64,000 nucleotides of DNA from Lophius americanus (taxonomy: Eukaryota > Chordata > Actinopteri > Lophiiformes > Lophiidae): contig JBBDHG010000008.1 in assembly GCA_037951165.1 (NCBI GenBank), positions 2,537,501-2,601,500 of the forward strand. Reading direction: 5' to 3'. Below the pieces are notes generated by a model. It worked only from the letters and a program-made list of their open reading frames with translations. It made no database searches and was not told the origin of the DNA. Both the position numbers and the translations under genes were made by a program. Below are positions 53,174 through 64,000 of the stretch, piece after piece; the first letter of the stretch is position 1, and every line of letters begins with the position of its first letter.

Positions 53174-54253
53174 TTTATTTACATTTTTTAAAAAGTCCTC
53201 ATATTCTTCTGTTTACTTTCTGAGAATGCTGCATCGCTGCAGATCGCCATGATCTGGAGCTCCAGACATGTTTAGTTGACAAGGAGACGCCTCACGTGAC
53301 TTTCAGTCAGACAATGACTGAATTTACATTTGAACTGACCCTCCACTTCTACAGATACTTCATAAAACTCTAGAGAACCCCGTTTCTGTACAGATACCCC
53401 CACAAACTACTTACAATTACATTACAGTGAAACAGAACAAAATTATAAAGAGAATCAAACCCATAAAATGAAAGTGAGAGATCAAGGCTGTTTGTGTTTT
53501 TTCTTTCGTTAACCAGAATTTGAGCAGATTCGTCCGTGAACATTTGTTCTTCAAAGACAGAGACACCATCAGTGTGTACAATAATTAAAAGGATGTAAAA
53601 ATAATTAAGAAAAATAATAATTACAACTTACTCTGTCAAGAAGAAAAAATCTCTGCTCAGGTGACAAACTCAAACGCAAACAAATGATTACAGGATTTTA
53701 GCTGGTTATTGAGGCTCATCTCTCATCTTGTGTCATGGTTGGCTGCGATGTAAGAAAATATCTCAGGAAGGTCAACTCATCAGTATGGCACCGTAAAATC
53801 AGCTCAAATCGCTTTGGAAATACACTTTGTGCAAACACATTTGCTTTCGTGATATCACAGGACTAATTCAAACCTTCTAAATCTCACTGTGCAACACCCC
53901 TCCTGTAAAACATCACTGCTGTATCATCGGGTTCTTGGACTTTGGACTAGTACAATAACGTAAGACTGAAAACATCACGACGATGCGGAAACCTCTGTTA
54001 AAAACATGTCAGCTGGAATCAATGGATGCATACAGCAGCTAGTAGATGTTCAGATGTCAGTGTCGGCAGAAAAAAGTAAAGTCATTGGATCCTCTCCCTG
54101 GTTTGAGTCAGAAGAATGGGCATCATGCTGGTCCACGACGGTCCATCGGAAAAAACGAAAAGCACTAAGACATGTAGATCCCGCAATGTTTGAGGTCTGT
54201 GTTCCGCTTCAGTCCCCTGGACATCCGTCTTACTTCGGTCCTTAGCTCTGGCT
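53174..54253 (-). other. Presumed SLC39A9 3' UTR
   Basis: No repeats are evident between the SLC39A9 stop and a minus-strand AATAAA (complement TTTATT at 53,174-53,179), giving a plausible 1.1 kb 3' UTR. The LINE remnant starts beyond it. Confidence 0.4.
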
Positions 54254-54490
54254 CTAGTGGTGGTGACCAACAGACAACACCAGAGGAATGAGACAACCCA
54301 GCACCAGCGCTCCCACCTCCACCTTGCTCAGTCCTTTGCCTCCGTTCCCTCCAGCAGGAGCGTGGCTGTGGCCGCCGCCGCCTCCTACTTCAGGGAGGAC
54401 ATGGACAGTGGCCACATAGAGGAAGGTCCCGGCGGAGAAGAGCATGGCGACACCAGTGGCGTTGATGTCTGACAGGGCCTCCTTGCTGCT
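54254..54490 (-). CDS. slc39a9: SLC39A9 coding exon 7 (last)
   Basis: Residues 234-311 ([20 protein letters not shown] onward to SVGHHH), last two membrane segments separated by a Gly/His loop ([16 protein letters not shown]). Acceptor CTCAG|AG, stop TAG. Confidence 0.96.
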   Translation of the reverse strand, partial: SSKEALSDINATGVAMLFSAGTFLYVATVHVLPEVGGGGGHSHAPAGGNGGKGLSKVEVGALVLGCLIPLVLSVGHHH

Positions 54491-57400
54491 CTGAGGTGAG
54501 CAAACAAAAACACAGTCAGATGAAATGTGTGGAGGCAATTGGAAAGCTACTGACGGGAAACAAGTTTTTGGTTGTTCTCATCCTCATACTAGTGGAACAT
54601 AAAGTGAAGTTCAAAGTCTACAAAGGTTTTCAGAAACTTCCCAACAAAAACTGCTCAGCGGCATTCATAATATGAATTATTTATAAGATGTCTTTAAGTG
54701 ACGGTCAGAGCGGAAATTTTCTCAAAAAGTACAGATTTCAACATTTACCTGACTGAGGCTTAAAAAGGTGAGCATTGCCAGTACGGGTGCTGCCAGGGCA
54801 AAAACCAGGAGATGTTTACGGATACGATTCCTTTCAAGACCAGCATGCATCAGGAATGATACCAGACCAAAGGCTGCTGGTGCCTGCCGACAACACAGTA
54901 AGGGTGACATTTAGAATATACTGCCGCTACTTCTAGCATCGTTTCCTTAACAGACTTTATTTGGGATTCTCTCGACCTATAAAATGCAAGAAACATTAAC
55001 AAGTACCATTACAGTCTCATAAATGGACGCTTCACAGGGGTCAAATGCAGAGACTGGGGACCTGTACGACTAGCCATCCATCAAATATGACTAATCATTA
55101 CCATTATTATCATTACAGGCAAATGTCAGACTTTTATAATATTTATACAGGAAAGGCAATTTCCAATTTCCACAAACTCAACAGTGAAACCAGTCAAGTT
55201 TAGCATTTTTGCCAGATATAAAAAAAAAGAATCACAAAATGGAATACAGAACAAGAAACTTTATTACCTTATGCAGCATAATGGCTACAAAGACGATGAG
55301 CTGAACGCTGGTCTGAGATGTGGAGGCTGCAGCTCCCAGTGCCACCCCATCAGCTGGAGAGACAAGACAGTTACTGAGAAACCTTAAACAGGACAACAAC
55401 AGAGACAAAGTTATCATACAAGTATTACAAAAGTGTTTACAACTGAAGCACTTCCAAACCTCCGGTTGAAATGGGATCAAAAATGGAACTCCGGTGTATC
55501 AAAGAGACACAGTTTGAACTAGACAGACAGAGATCACAAACCTACAGCAAGGCAACTCAGTTTTCCCCGTTATGCATCTCCCGAAAGCAGCAGTCCCATA
55601 ATAGTTTGACCTTCATAATTTGATTCTGTGACAATGACAACATGTCCCTAGAATTGGGAATCACATTGTTTTAATTATTAGTGAAAGGTTTTCTCGTATC
55701 AGTGACGTAATGTCTTCTTATTTCAAAAAGGATGTAGCCTTGGCCTGGAGAAGAGGTCATCAGTAGGCACCCATCCAGGTGTGGGGCGAGTCATCGTAAA
55801 AAAAAATTGGATTTCCATACAATGCTTCTGCAGCATTTTCATTTGAAACTTCCGCTGTATCAAAAAAGGGGCTCCTGCTTCCTCCCTCATCAAAACAGAA
55901 TGCGGTGTTAGGCCAGGGTAACTGTGTGTAACGTCACATGTCTGGGTGTCAGGACGACGTGAATTGGGGGAGTAGATGACATGCTTATCGGGGCCGTCTG
56001 TATCCGCTTCTGAATCATGATGGCAATTTAAGAAATAATAGCCTTTGGTTTTTAGACATAACTGTGACTTCACAAGAAATAACATCTCTAACTTTACTAT
56101 TTTAATACATATGTATATATGGCATTGGAGATCGGACCCATTCCCTCCCCACAGTTGTCTAAACTGAGTGGATGAATTTAGACATTGCTCTTTTCCATTT
56201 CTCATGTGGCTAGTAGAGCTTGGTAACAAAGGGCACCATGAAGGTAGAGAACAATGCTAATATTGTTTTTGTACATTTTATTCCATCATATATATATGAG
56301 GTGGGTTTTTTTTGTTGATGCACTTAATTCCTTGATAAAGGTTCACCAAAACAAAAAAAACCATTGAGAGAATCCTGATCTCAATCCTAAACAACAAACA
56401 TTGTGATTTTAACTTTTATTCATAATCTCCCAGAACTACAACAAACCTTCATGATGCATCATGGGTGTTTCAACCTTTATCCCTTAGACCCTAATGATAA
56501 TGTGTAAAATCACTACCCCTCTCCTCCAGGTAGTGTCCTCTTCTTGATGGTAGATGGTGTATTCAGGTTCAGTCACATGGCACACAGAGGTATTGCAACA
56601 CGATGTTGCAGTACCTCTCCAAATTTCTATATTCCATTTCCCTTTGGCCTTCAGTCATAGTATATATATATAAATTTTTTTTTTATAAAATTCGATATTA
56701 GTTTGAGCCAGTAGCATTATCATTTGTTACCTTAAAATAGTGACTTTTCCACGGACCTACAATATAAAGATTTTGTCTAATTTTGTCTGAAATGGAACTC
56801 GGATCCAGATAATTCTTTGATGTGTTACGTAAGACATACTACGTAGTGTGTGTTTGTAAGATACATATATGTGTGTATATATACACACACATATACATAT
56901 ATATACACACATATATACTTATACATACATTTACACACATATATATATATACACACCTATCCATAAATAAAAGGCAAAGAGTTGGATGATGGATAATGTT
57001 TAATTCTGTGTTATTCCCTACTTCTAAATAGACATTTAGATCCTTCCTGCCAAAGAACAAACCAACTAGTGACGACAAAATGATTACCTCATATGCTAGA
57101 AACCCCAATAGGTAGTAAGTAGCATAAAATATCAGTAGACATTCACACAATGTATAACACAGACACACACTATATTTTGGTTTATATTAGTACAGATGAT
57201 TTCCAACATCATTCAGATGAGACAATGAATCATAAAAAACAAATTTACCTGCAGCGTGGACAACAAGGCCCAGAGTGGTGGTGATTTTGGAGGAGGTGAC
57301 CCTTGCTGACTCAGGATCTAAAGCAGACAAAAAGAAAAGCCTTTAACACATATTGCAGTGATTCTCTTTATGTGTTTCAGAGCTGAGAGAGAGCTGTTTT

Positions 57401-60400
57401 GCATTTCTGTTAGCACTAAGTCAACAGCTGGCAGTGTTTGAGCAAATCAAATAAAAGGCTCTGAGCAGAAAAGAAATTGATGACAACAAGGGAGAGTTGA
57501 TGAAGTTTCGCTGAATATGCCTCTTCACACAGTCTGACATATTCAGCCTCGTGCGTTAAACCAGAGAAAGTGTCAACTTTCTTTTGGTTTAACACAATAG
57601 GATGCATGCAATAGCATCCTCGGGCTGCAACACACAACCACATTTTGTTGCGATTCTCAGGTGACACACTCGAAAGATGCTCTGCTTAAAGAGACAGTTA
57701 AACCCAAAATAAAAATTCTGTCATTATTTGTTTAGCCCATTCTGATGGTAAGTAGGGTCAAATCTATCAGTCCACAAAACATTTCTACAACTAGACAGAA
57801 CTGCAGTATTTAACAAATGAATGGCCATAAAGAACTAGAGAAAACCCAATAAATAAAATGACTCCATACAGTCTGAACGGTATAATTTATGTCTCCAGAA
57901 GCCCAGAGATCACAAAATGATTTTAAATAATGTTATCTACACCTTTCTATAGTTCCTCTTTTCTATAGCCTGCAAACTAAAAGCGTTAGTGTGCATTCCA
58001 TCTGTATTGGACGCACAACCTTAATTGCATGTATGCCAGCACGCATCACTTGACAATCTCCCAAAAACCTCGATGTTTACTCTACACCGAGATGTTCTGT
58101 CCCTCTCCACAGAAATAACTATGCTCAAGTTGCAGCAACACATATATACAAATATAAATGTTTATCAGGAACTGATAATATTGGATCAGTTCCTGTCTGA
58201 TCCAATATTACATTTCTAGTGTCTGATGTCTTCTAGCGGTGCATTTACACCTGTTCAAGCGCGTGAACCTCCTAAGACTACGCTATGAACTCATACAGCA
58301 AGAACAGCCGACACAAAGAGAAACTTTCGCACTCTCTAATTACATTAAAAGCAAAGTCTACGCAAAGCTAAGAATAAAAAAGAAAAAAAATTTGCACCAG
58401 GAAATGCAAATGAAGAAAAGACGCTATATGCGCATTATTTGGATCTCATAACGAGTTCAAAATTTCACAACATTCGCCTGAAAAGCAGATGTCTAGATTC
58501 TCTAGAAATCTAACGTGTAGACATCAGCGGTACATTGATGAAAACTTTTTCGTCACTGTAAGTGGACACCCTGTTCTGTCTCAGTCCGCTTCAGGGAAAT
58601 GTCAGTGCAAACTGATATGTCAGCGATTAGCTTCGCGACATATCAACAGAGACTTCAACAACGATGAGACAGCAACTATGCTTACGTTGGTCATAGTTGA
58701 TGACGAATGGAAATGGTGGGGATAAACTTTGTTGGTATCATTTATGTTTCCGGAGTGTCAAGTAGCAGTCTGTAAGACATTTGTGCAAGTAAAGAGAGTA
58801 AAGTGAAGAGACGCTGTCTTCAGGCTAAGTCCACATTAATTTCTGTTTTTAAAAAAAAAAAAAATTTCTCCAATCATTTAGGAGAGTAATCTCAAGGTAA
58901 CATTCGCAGATTTTAAGTCTCGGTGCATTTTGGGACATCAAACCAAGGCAATCGAGATGTACACTGACGTTTCATGCCGACAAGCTTGGATATACACGGC
59001 TATCATGTACAACTGCCAGCACCTCAAACAGAGACTCCAAAAGTCTTCACTCCAGAAGGACTTCTCGTAAGTATCTGTTTATGATATTTTTAAAAGTTCC
59101 CATGTATTGTGGACATGGCTTCAGTGTTAACGCTGAAATAGGGGATACACTCTAAAGAACAGGTTTTCAAATCTATAGTCATTTAAATTTTTTTTTTTAC
59201 TTGCTTTTTGATTATAAAACAAGTCCTCATCTTCTTAACTCGTTTAGGGAAATGCTGCAGCACTGTTAAGTGGTGAAGCTCCAAAACGTTCTCTGGGAAG
59301 ACTGGGAAGCTTAAAACTGCCTTTTGATACACATGGAAAGAGTAGTTAATTAATGACATTCTGGCCCTGAGTGGTGCTCATGTCTGAGAGACAAGGGCAT
59401 ACTTGTGTCTTCTGCTCCATACAACACAAACCTTCGGTGCTGTGCACATGAGAACTGCCTATCTGGTCCACAAGTAGCATAAAGACAAAGCCCAGGACCA
59501 GGGAGATGCCGATGCAGGCATGAAGTTGCTCGTGACCGTGTTCATGTTTCCCGCTGGCAGTCAGGGCTGCTTCTACTTCACCCTTAGGTTCCGAAACTTC
59601 AATGACTCCGGCTTGGCTATGGCTTTGGTGTCCGCCTGCAGGTAAAAACACAACAAATACAGACAATGTAGGCTGACCAAATACAAGAGACAAATTTTAA
59701 ACAAGCACAGAGATAAGGACAATTTGCACATGAAAAACTACAGAGCTCTCAGGGAGCATGTACCTCCTCCAACAACGAGACGGTCACTGATCCAATGTTC
59801 TAGCATTGCACACACAGCTTGTGATGCCGCCAGAATGACATAAACTTACCCAAATTTCCCACGTGTCAAACTGCAATGCTCATAAAAAAATAAGGGAACA
59901 CTTAATCATCACAGTATAACACAGTCTGTTACACTTCTGGGAAATCATACCCCCCCAAAAAAAGGGAATACTTTCATAAGTGGATGCCACAGACTATTTC
60001 TCTCTTCTCATTCTTCCTGACAGGTTTTTTCTCTAGTTTTGCATTTTGCTAGTGCCCTTTACATTACTTATAGCATGATGCGGCACCTGCAGCCCAATCA
60101 AATTCCACAGATAGCCCAGCTCGTCAAGGATGGCGAATCCATACTTGCCGTCACATTAGGTTTGCCGTGTCTCCCAGCACAGTCTCAAGAGCGTGGAGGA
60201 GATTATGGGAGACAGACCTATACACTAGGAGAGCTTGAAAGGACTGTATAAAGAGAACAGCCCACCTATCTGCTCCTCAGTGTGAGGAGAAACAGGAGGA
60301 GCACTGCCAGATCCCTACAAAATGACTTCAAGTGGGCTACTGGTGTGCATGCTTCTGACCAAATTGTCAGAAACAGACTTCATGAGGGTGGTCCCAGCGT

Positions 60401-63169
60401 CCTCTAGTGGGACCTGCTCACAGCGCAGCAATGTGCAGTTTGATTGGCATTTGGCAGAAAACATCCGATTTTGCAGGTTCACCTTTGGTATTAGACGTAG
60501 ACATACCTTCTTGATCCCAGAAAGCCAAATTCTCTGGGGTAAAATGAGCTCATGTGACTGACGTGAAAGACTCTGGAGACGCCATGATGGACATTATGCT
60601 GCCTGCAACATCATCCAACCGGATCAGTGATGGTCTGGGGAAGCGCATCATTGGAGGGTCACATAGGCCACCACATGCTAGCAAACAGTACTCCGACTGC
60701 TGTTAGGTACCAGGATGAAATCCTCAAGACCATTTCTATAGTGTGTTCAATGCATACTAGTACATTGAACCCAGGGTTCCTCCAAGGCCAGAACAATGCC
60801 CGGCCTCATGTCACCTGAGTTGCTTAAGCAGTTACTGGATGCGAAAGGTATGGATGCCAGGAACTGGCCTTTTCATGTTCTGCAGCCCTTAATCCAACTG
60901 AAATCCCCTGGGACGTTATGTATAGATGCATCAGACGCCACCACCTTGCATCAGAGACTATCAAGGAGCTTACTGACGCCCTGATACGGGCTGGGAGGAG
61001 AACCCCCGGGACATCACGCTCTGTATCATCAGAAGCACGCCCAGTTGTTGTCAGGAGTGCACGGAGGCACTTTGAGGCCAAACCCAATAATAAGACACAT
61101 TATGATTTGTTGTGATGAAATTCACTCAAGATGTGTTATTTAGAATCAGGTCCGTGAACTGAACGCTCTTATGTCATTTTGCTCCCAGAGAATTACACAA
61201 TGTATATCAATAATGATTTCCAACTTGAATATTTGATTAATTGAAATCCGATCTGTGCTTTCAGTGTTCCTTTATTTTTTTGAGCTGTGTATTTTCCAAA
61301 CCCTGGAATCATACTCTCATCATTTGGAATCACTTGGATCAGAAGTTTGAGAGTCATAAACAAAAAACACGATCTTCCTTCATAGCAGGCGTGAACCTAT
61401 TTCTCATCCAGACTCACCTTTTTAACTTCTCTAACCATCTCCATTTCTGTGCAAAACACATGTTGTAACTTACTAAATCTATATATTTTTAAAATTTCTT
61501 TCTGTATATTTTAAATATTTGTCCATGATATTGGCAAGACATATACATTTATACATCTAATCTAAGATAATAGATCGTGATAGAGGCTGTTCATTTGATC
61601 TCATATCTAAAATCCTTCTTCACTCCATGATCTACACATGCAAGATATACTTAATTTCTTTATCATAGAGCATATTAAAGAAGTTGTAAATTCCACATTG
61701 AGCATTATTTAGTGTATTCTGTATCATTCAAAAAACAGAATACTGTTTTGCGCCAATGGACTGCATTTTGTCTTCCTCTTGTGTATTTTTATTCAGTGGA
61801 CATCCTGAAGCTAGGAGAACAATCAAGAGACATTACATAATATTGGTGGGAGAGAGTTGACAGGAAGGCGCTAAGTGAACAGCCAAATACTTAGAATAAC
61901 ATTACAACATTAAAACAATAAATGGATCCAGTTGGACAGGTCTAGCAGATCATAATTTATGGTAAGTCCTTGATTATGTCACAATTATCTGTTTTATTTT
62001 TATTATACATACAGGGAAGTGCCGGCAGAGCAGAATTGATAAAGACTGAATTATCCTGGTCGAATGATAATCAACTGAAATTTCACTGAACTGATATCGT
62101 CTACCAACTTGTTGAAAGATGGAAAACCAGTTCAAGCAAGAGTGTCATCCACAGTATAATGTGTTGATTTGCAGATTGTATTTTTGATTAATTCTATAAA
62201 CATTTTTGGCTGATTTGTCCTCTGTTTTTTTCAGTTCATAGAAAGATAGAAATTCACAAGATTCCCCTGTTGTTAAAAAAAAAAGCCTCATTAAGATGTT
62301 CTGATCTTAGCATATGTAATAATAAAAAAGTAATATTGACTTCCAAGTGACTGGGTAAACAACTCGTAGATTGAGATCAGTGGTGGACAATCAGAAAGAC
62401 TATTTTACAGCACAGTGTATTTTTAATTAGTCACTACGTTAAAATTTGGCCGATGAGACATTCATAATATTACTTGAGTAATATTGAAATTTGAAAGGCT
62501 TTACTTTAGTACTTTTACTCATTAAATGTAAAAACTTTGTCCCCCCTCCAAAGACAGGCTTTTTCGTGGTGAGCTCTACCTTCCAAGATTTCTTCATAAA
62601 GTGCGTGGACCCCCTCAGGAATGATCACAGCCAGTGCTGTCCCACACAGAAGACCAGCTCCCAGAACAGTGATCAGCTTCAGCTTCTCCTGAAGAAAAAA
62701 TACAGCAAAGATCAGTTCAGCATTTTTTTTCCATCCACAATGGGAAACTCATCTTGAAGTAAGAAGCATCATATAATACATATATTGCATAAAATACAAT
62801 CACAAAAAAGATATATCATGTTTCCTGAATAGGCCTGCGCAAGCAGAATAAAACAATAAATATGCAATCTCCAAAATATATTAAAAAAAGTACAAATCTG
62901 AGCATCAAAAGTCTGTCTTGTTATTTAATAAGATCAAAAGATTATATGATAACGTCACTGGTGCAATCATTATCTGCTGGGGTCAACTTTTAACTCTGCA
63001 AATTTGGATACGTGTTCACTGCAAACCAGTTTGAATTGTCCAATATTAACTGTTCTGTGTGTTTTGGACTCACCTCTGAAAAGTTGACGGCCAGGGGTAT
63101 GGTTCCAGCCACATAACATCCCACCAACATCGCCAGAGACAGCAGGCAGATCGAGCTGAAATCATCCAT
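54254..63169 (-). CDS. slc39a9: Zinc transporter ZIP9 (7 coding exons)
   Basis: Seven exons join in phase to 311 residues against 307 in human. ZIP9 is a ZIP-family transporter of Golgi and plasma membrane that moves zinc into the cytosol, and it has been described as a membrane androgen receptor, notably in fish. Eight membrane segments fit roughly 7-28, 35-56, 108-129, 147-170, 175-197, 212-232, 244-266 and 289-307. The metal-site features are visible: a His-rich loop HEHGHEQLH (99-107), His157 to Asp161 in HAAADG, and His187 of the HKAPAAFG motif that marks the ZIP9 subfamily in place of HExxG. The start MDDF and the end SVGHHH align with the human protein. The loop between segments 2 and 3 is the most diverged part. 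The neighbour PLEKHD1 follows in the same orientation. Confidence 0.97.
54749..54883 (-). CDS. slc39a9: SLC39A9 coding exon 6
   Basis: Residues 189-233 ([20 protein letters not shown], then a membrane segment). Acceptor GGCAG|GC, donor CAG|GTAAAT. Confidence 0.96.
55268..55353 (-). CDS. slc39a9: SLC39A9 coding exon 5
   Basis: Residues 160-188 ([20 protein letters not shown] onward to MLHK); Asp161 and His187 of the metal path. Acceptor CTCCAG|CT, donor AAG|GTAATA. Confidence 0.96.
56864..56958. repeat. TATA/CACA microsatellite (SLC39A9 intron 4)
   Basis: Mixed TATG, CACA and TATA units. No other element was identified in this 1.9 kb intron. Confidence 0.85.
57249..57317 (-). CDS. slc39a9: SLC39A9 coding exon 4
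   Basis: Residues 137-159 plus one base of Ala160 ([20 protein letters not shown] onward); contains His157. Acceptor TTTAG|AT, donor G|GTAAAT. Confidence 0.95.
57690..57960 (+). repeat. Interspersed family C, copy 2 (SLC39A9 intron 3)
   Basis: AAAGAGACAGTTAAACCCAA, AAAATTCTGTCATTATTTGT, AGTCCACAAAACATTTCTAC and ATGTCTCCAGAAGCCCAGAG follow the order of the family text. It is more complete at its 5' end than the copy at 52,068. Confidence 0.6.
58168..58210. repeat. Two overlapping perfect inverted repeats (SLC39A9 intron 3)
   Basis: Stem 1: GGAACTGA (58,168-58,175) with TCAGTTCC (58,186-58,193). Stem 2: TAATATTGGATCAG (58,176-58,189) with CTGATCCAATATTA (58,197-58,210). They share 58,186-58,189, so in single-stranded form only one can be fully made at a time. 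Confidence 0.95.
59432..59635 (-). CDS. slc39a9: SLC39A9 coding exon 3
   Basis: Residues 69-136 plus one base of Asp137. Holds the variable loop, HEHGHEQLH, and the third membrane segment [17 protein letters not shown]. The donor is G|GTTTGT, a weaker GT context than the others; reading on would add 28 intron-encoded codons before a stop. Confidence 0.94.
59874..61291 (+). mobile_element. Tc1-like transposon, inactive (SLC39A9 intron 2)
   Basis: Left terminal repeat GCTCATAAAAAAATAAGGGA then ACACT (59,878) and right terminal repeat, in reverse complement, GCTCAAAAAAATAAAGGAAC then AC (ends 61,285), with flanking TA near 61,290. The interior, about 1.4 kb, is collinear with a Tc1 transposase: an N-terminal [21 protein letters not shown] helix-turn-helix-like segment, a middle [23 protein letters not shown] (where an active enzyme has Asp before NARPH), and a degraded PDLNPIE box followed by [12 protein letters not shown]. 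Several frameshifts and stops. Confidence 0.85.
60039..61115 (+). pseudogene. Degenerate Tc1-like transposase
   Basis: Coding remnants spread over all three forward frames between the terminal repeats of the element at 59,874-61,291. The second catalytic Asp is replaced by Asn, and the intact start-to-stop frames are each under about 80 codons, so no active enzyme is encoded. Confidence 0.8.
62377..62530 (+). mobile_element. hAT-MITE left-end fragment (SLC39A9 intron 2)
   Basis: CAGTGGTGGACAATCAGAAA opens a segment with TACTTTAGTACTTTTACTC at 62,501, matching the family also seen at 47,155. It abuts exon 2 within about 60 bp. Confidence 0.45.
62580..62688 (-). CDS. slc39a9: SLC39A9 coding exon 2
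   Basis: Residues 33-68 plus one base of Gly69 ([20 protein letters not shown] then [10 protein letters not shown]); second membrane segment. Acceptor CTTCAG|GA, donor G|GTAGAG. Confidence 0.96.
63074..63169 (-). CDS. slc39a9: SLC39A9 coding exon 1
   Basis: Residues 1-32, [20 protein letters not shown] onward to NFSE; first membrane segment. Donor GAG|GTGAGT. Confidence 0.96.
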
Positions 63170-63660
63170 GACGGCACTTGACTCTTGGGCTAACCGAATG
63201 CTAAGCTAAACCACCCGCCACCTTTTCACAAACACGGACGTTTAATTCTGCTCCAGATGTGTCTATTAGTCACAAGAAGTCCAGCCTCTTTTCTGGTTCC
63301 AGTTCAGCTCACCGTCAAACACCACGTTAGACGTTACCCTAGTTGACGTTAGCTAAACTACTATGCTAAGCTAACTAGCATCGGTAAATCACCCTGCTCT
63401 TAAATGTCACTGAGGAAGAAGGAGAAAGCCGGTACAATCACGCTCACGGGAAAACTTCGAACAGTCCACATCGTTTCTTCCAGCTGCAGCTGTCAGCAGA
63501 AATATTAAAACCTCTCCATTTGGTCAGCTGCTGACAAACTGGATAACTAAACGCCTCTTGTTTGGTCCCGGCGACAACTGCTTCCGAGTCAAGGTTCACG
63601 TCAAGTTGTGGCGAAAAACCTGCCACGTATCTGTCAAAATGCCTAGGAGGACAGTAGAGA
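63170..63660 (-). promoter_or_regulatory. SLC39A9 5' UTR and presumed promoter
   Basis: Sequence upstream of the SLC39A9 start with scattered CpGs and no repeat. GCTAACT/GCTAAGCT words repeat several times (63,190-63,380). In human this promoter is shared head-to-head with ERH; I see no ERH exon before the window ends. Confidence 0.4.
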
Positions 63661-64000
63661 TTAAAGATGTAAACACGGTCCATAGTAATAGTACTTACTA
63701 ATAATAGTAATTCGTTTCTATGGTGATGCAAACGTATTTCAGTACTTCAATTGGGGAAAATAAATACATTAAATAAAACATTAAGGAAAAAAGAGGTATA
63801 TAGATATTTGTATTAATGTCAGCATTTTCTTGAGAACAAAGAAGAAAAGATGATAGAAAGAAAAACACCAAGAGATGAGGAAAAGGCAGAAGTGTGGTGG
63901 TGAGAGCAGGAACTTTAAATGTTGCCACAATGACAGGTAAAGGTAGACATTAAGCTGATATGATTGAGAGAAAGACACTGTAGATAAAGTCTTTCTGTCT
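63661..64000. other. AT-rich end of window
   Basis: No exon or repeat recognised. Minus-strand open frames here have no domain. Confidence 0.4.

Noticed and set aside
63444..63731. 95-codon minus-strand frame upstream of SLC39A9
   Set aside because: Lies in the promoter/5' UTR area with no domain and no link to the SLC39A9 frame.
63660..64000. Expected head-to-head ERH gene next to SLC39A9
   Set aside because: No exon encoding the conserved ERH protein is visible before the window ends.

Overview
This window is nuclear genomic DNA from a teleost fish. The reading rests on three vertebrate protein-coding genes with canonical GT-AG introns, moderate-to-long AT-rich introns, and many fish-type dispersed repeats (Tc1-like transposons, hAT-like MITEs, L2-like and other non-LTR retrotransposon remnants, ATGG and TA microsatellites). 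There are no operons, CRISPR arrays, phage or plasmid features. I cannot name the species.

Layout. Positions 1-16,850 hold no coding exon that I can support: a few GC-richer blocks that resemble conserved noncoding elements, and scattered repeat remnants. CCDC177 lies at about 16,860-20,422 (+), with a CpG-rich presumed 5' exon, one 5' UTR intron and one long coding exon. Positions 20,423-27,379 hold its 3' flank, a GC-richer hairpin-bearing block, a decayed LINE ending in an ATGG microsatellite, and a Tc1-type MITE. PLEKHD1 (-) runs from its start codon at 48,317 to its stop at 27,380 in 13 coding exons, which I joined by phase into a 505-residue PH plus coiled-coil protein. Its introns carry the most striking repeats: a 31-bp satellite organised into a 155-bp higher-order unit (intron 3), an in-register 23-bp minisatellite next to the last splice acceptor, and three copies of an interspersed family. 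Positions 48,318-54,253 are intergenic. SLC39A9 (-) runs from its start codon at 63,169 to its stop at 54,254 in 7 coding exons, a 311-residue ZIP9 zinc transporter; intron 2 contains a nearly full-length but dead Tc1-like transposon. The last 0.8 kb is the SLC39A9 promoter side.

The order and orientations SLC39A9 - PLEKHD1 - CCDC177 match the human 14q24.1 neighbourhood as I recall it, with CCDC177 convergent to PLEKHD1. The genes are conserved neighbours with unrelated jobs (zinc transport and membrane androgen signalling; a PH/coiled-coil protein; a coiled-coil protein of unknown role), so the block is shared synteny, not a pathway cluster.

I found no clearly new gene system. The best leads are repeat- and structure-based: the 155-bp higher-order satellite, the 23-bp array seeded at a splice site, a six-copy unclassified repeat family with a terminal hairpin, and several isolated perfect inverted repeats. 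All repeat classifications come from recognising sequence by eye, without a database search.
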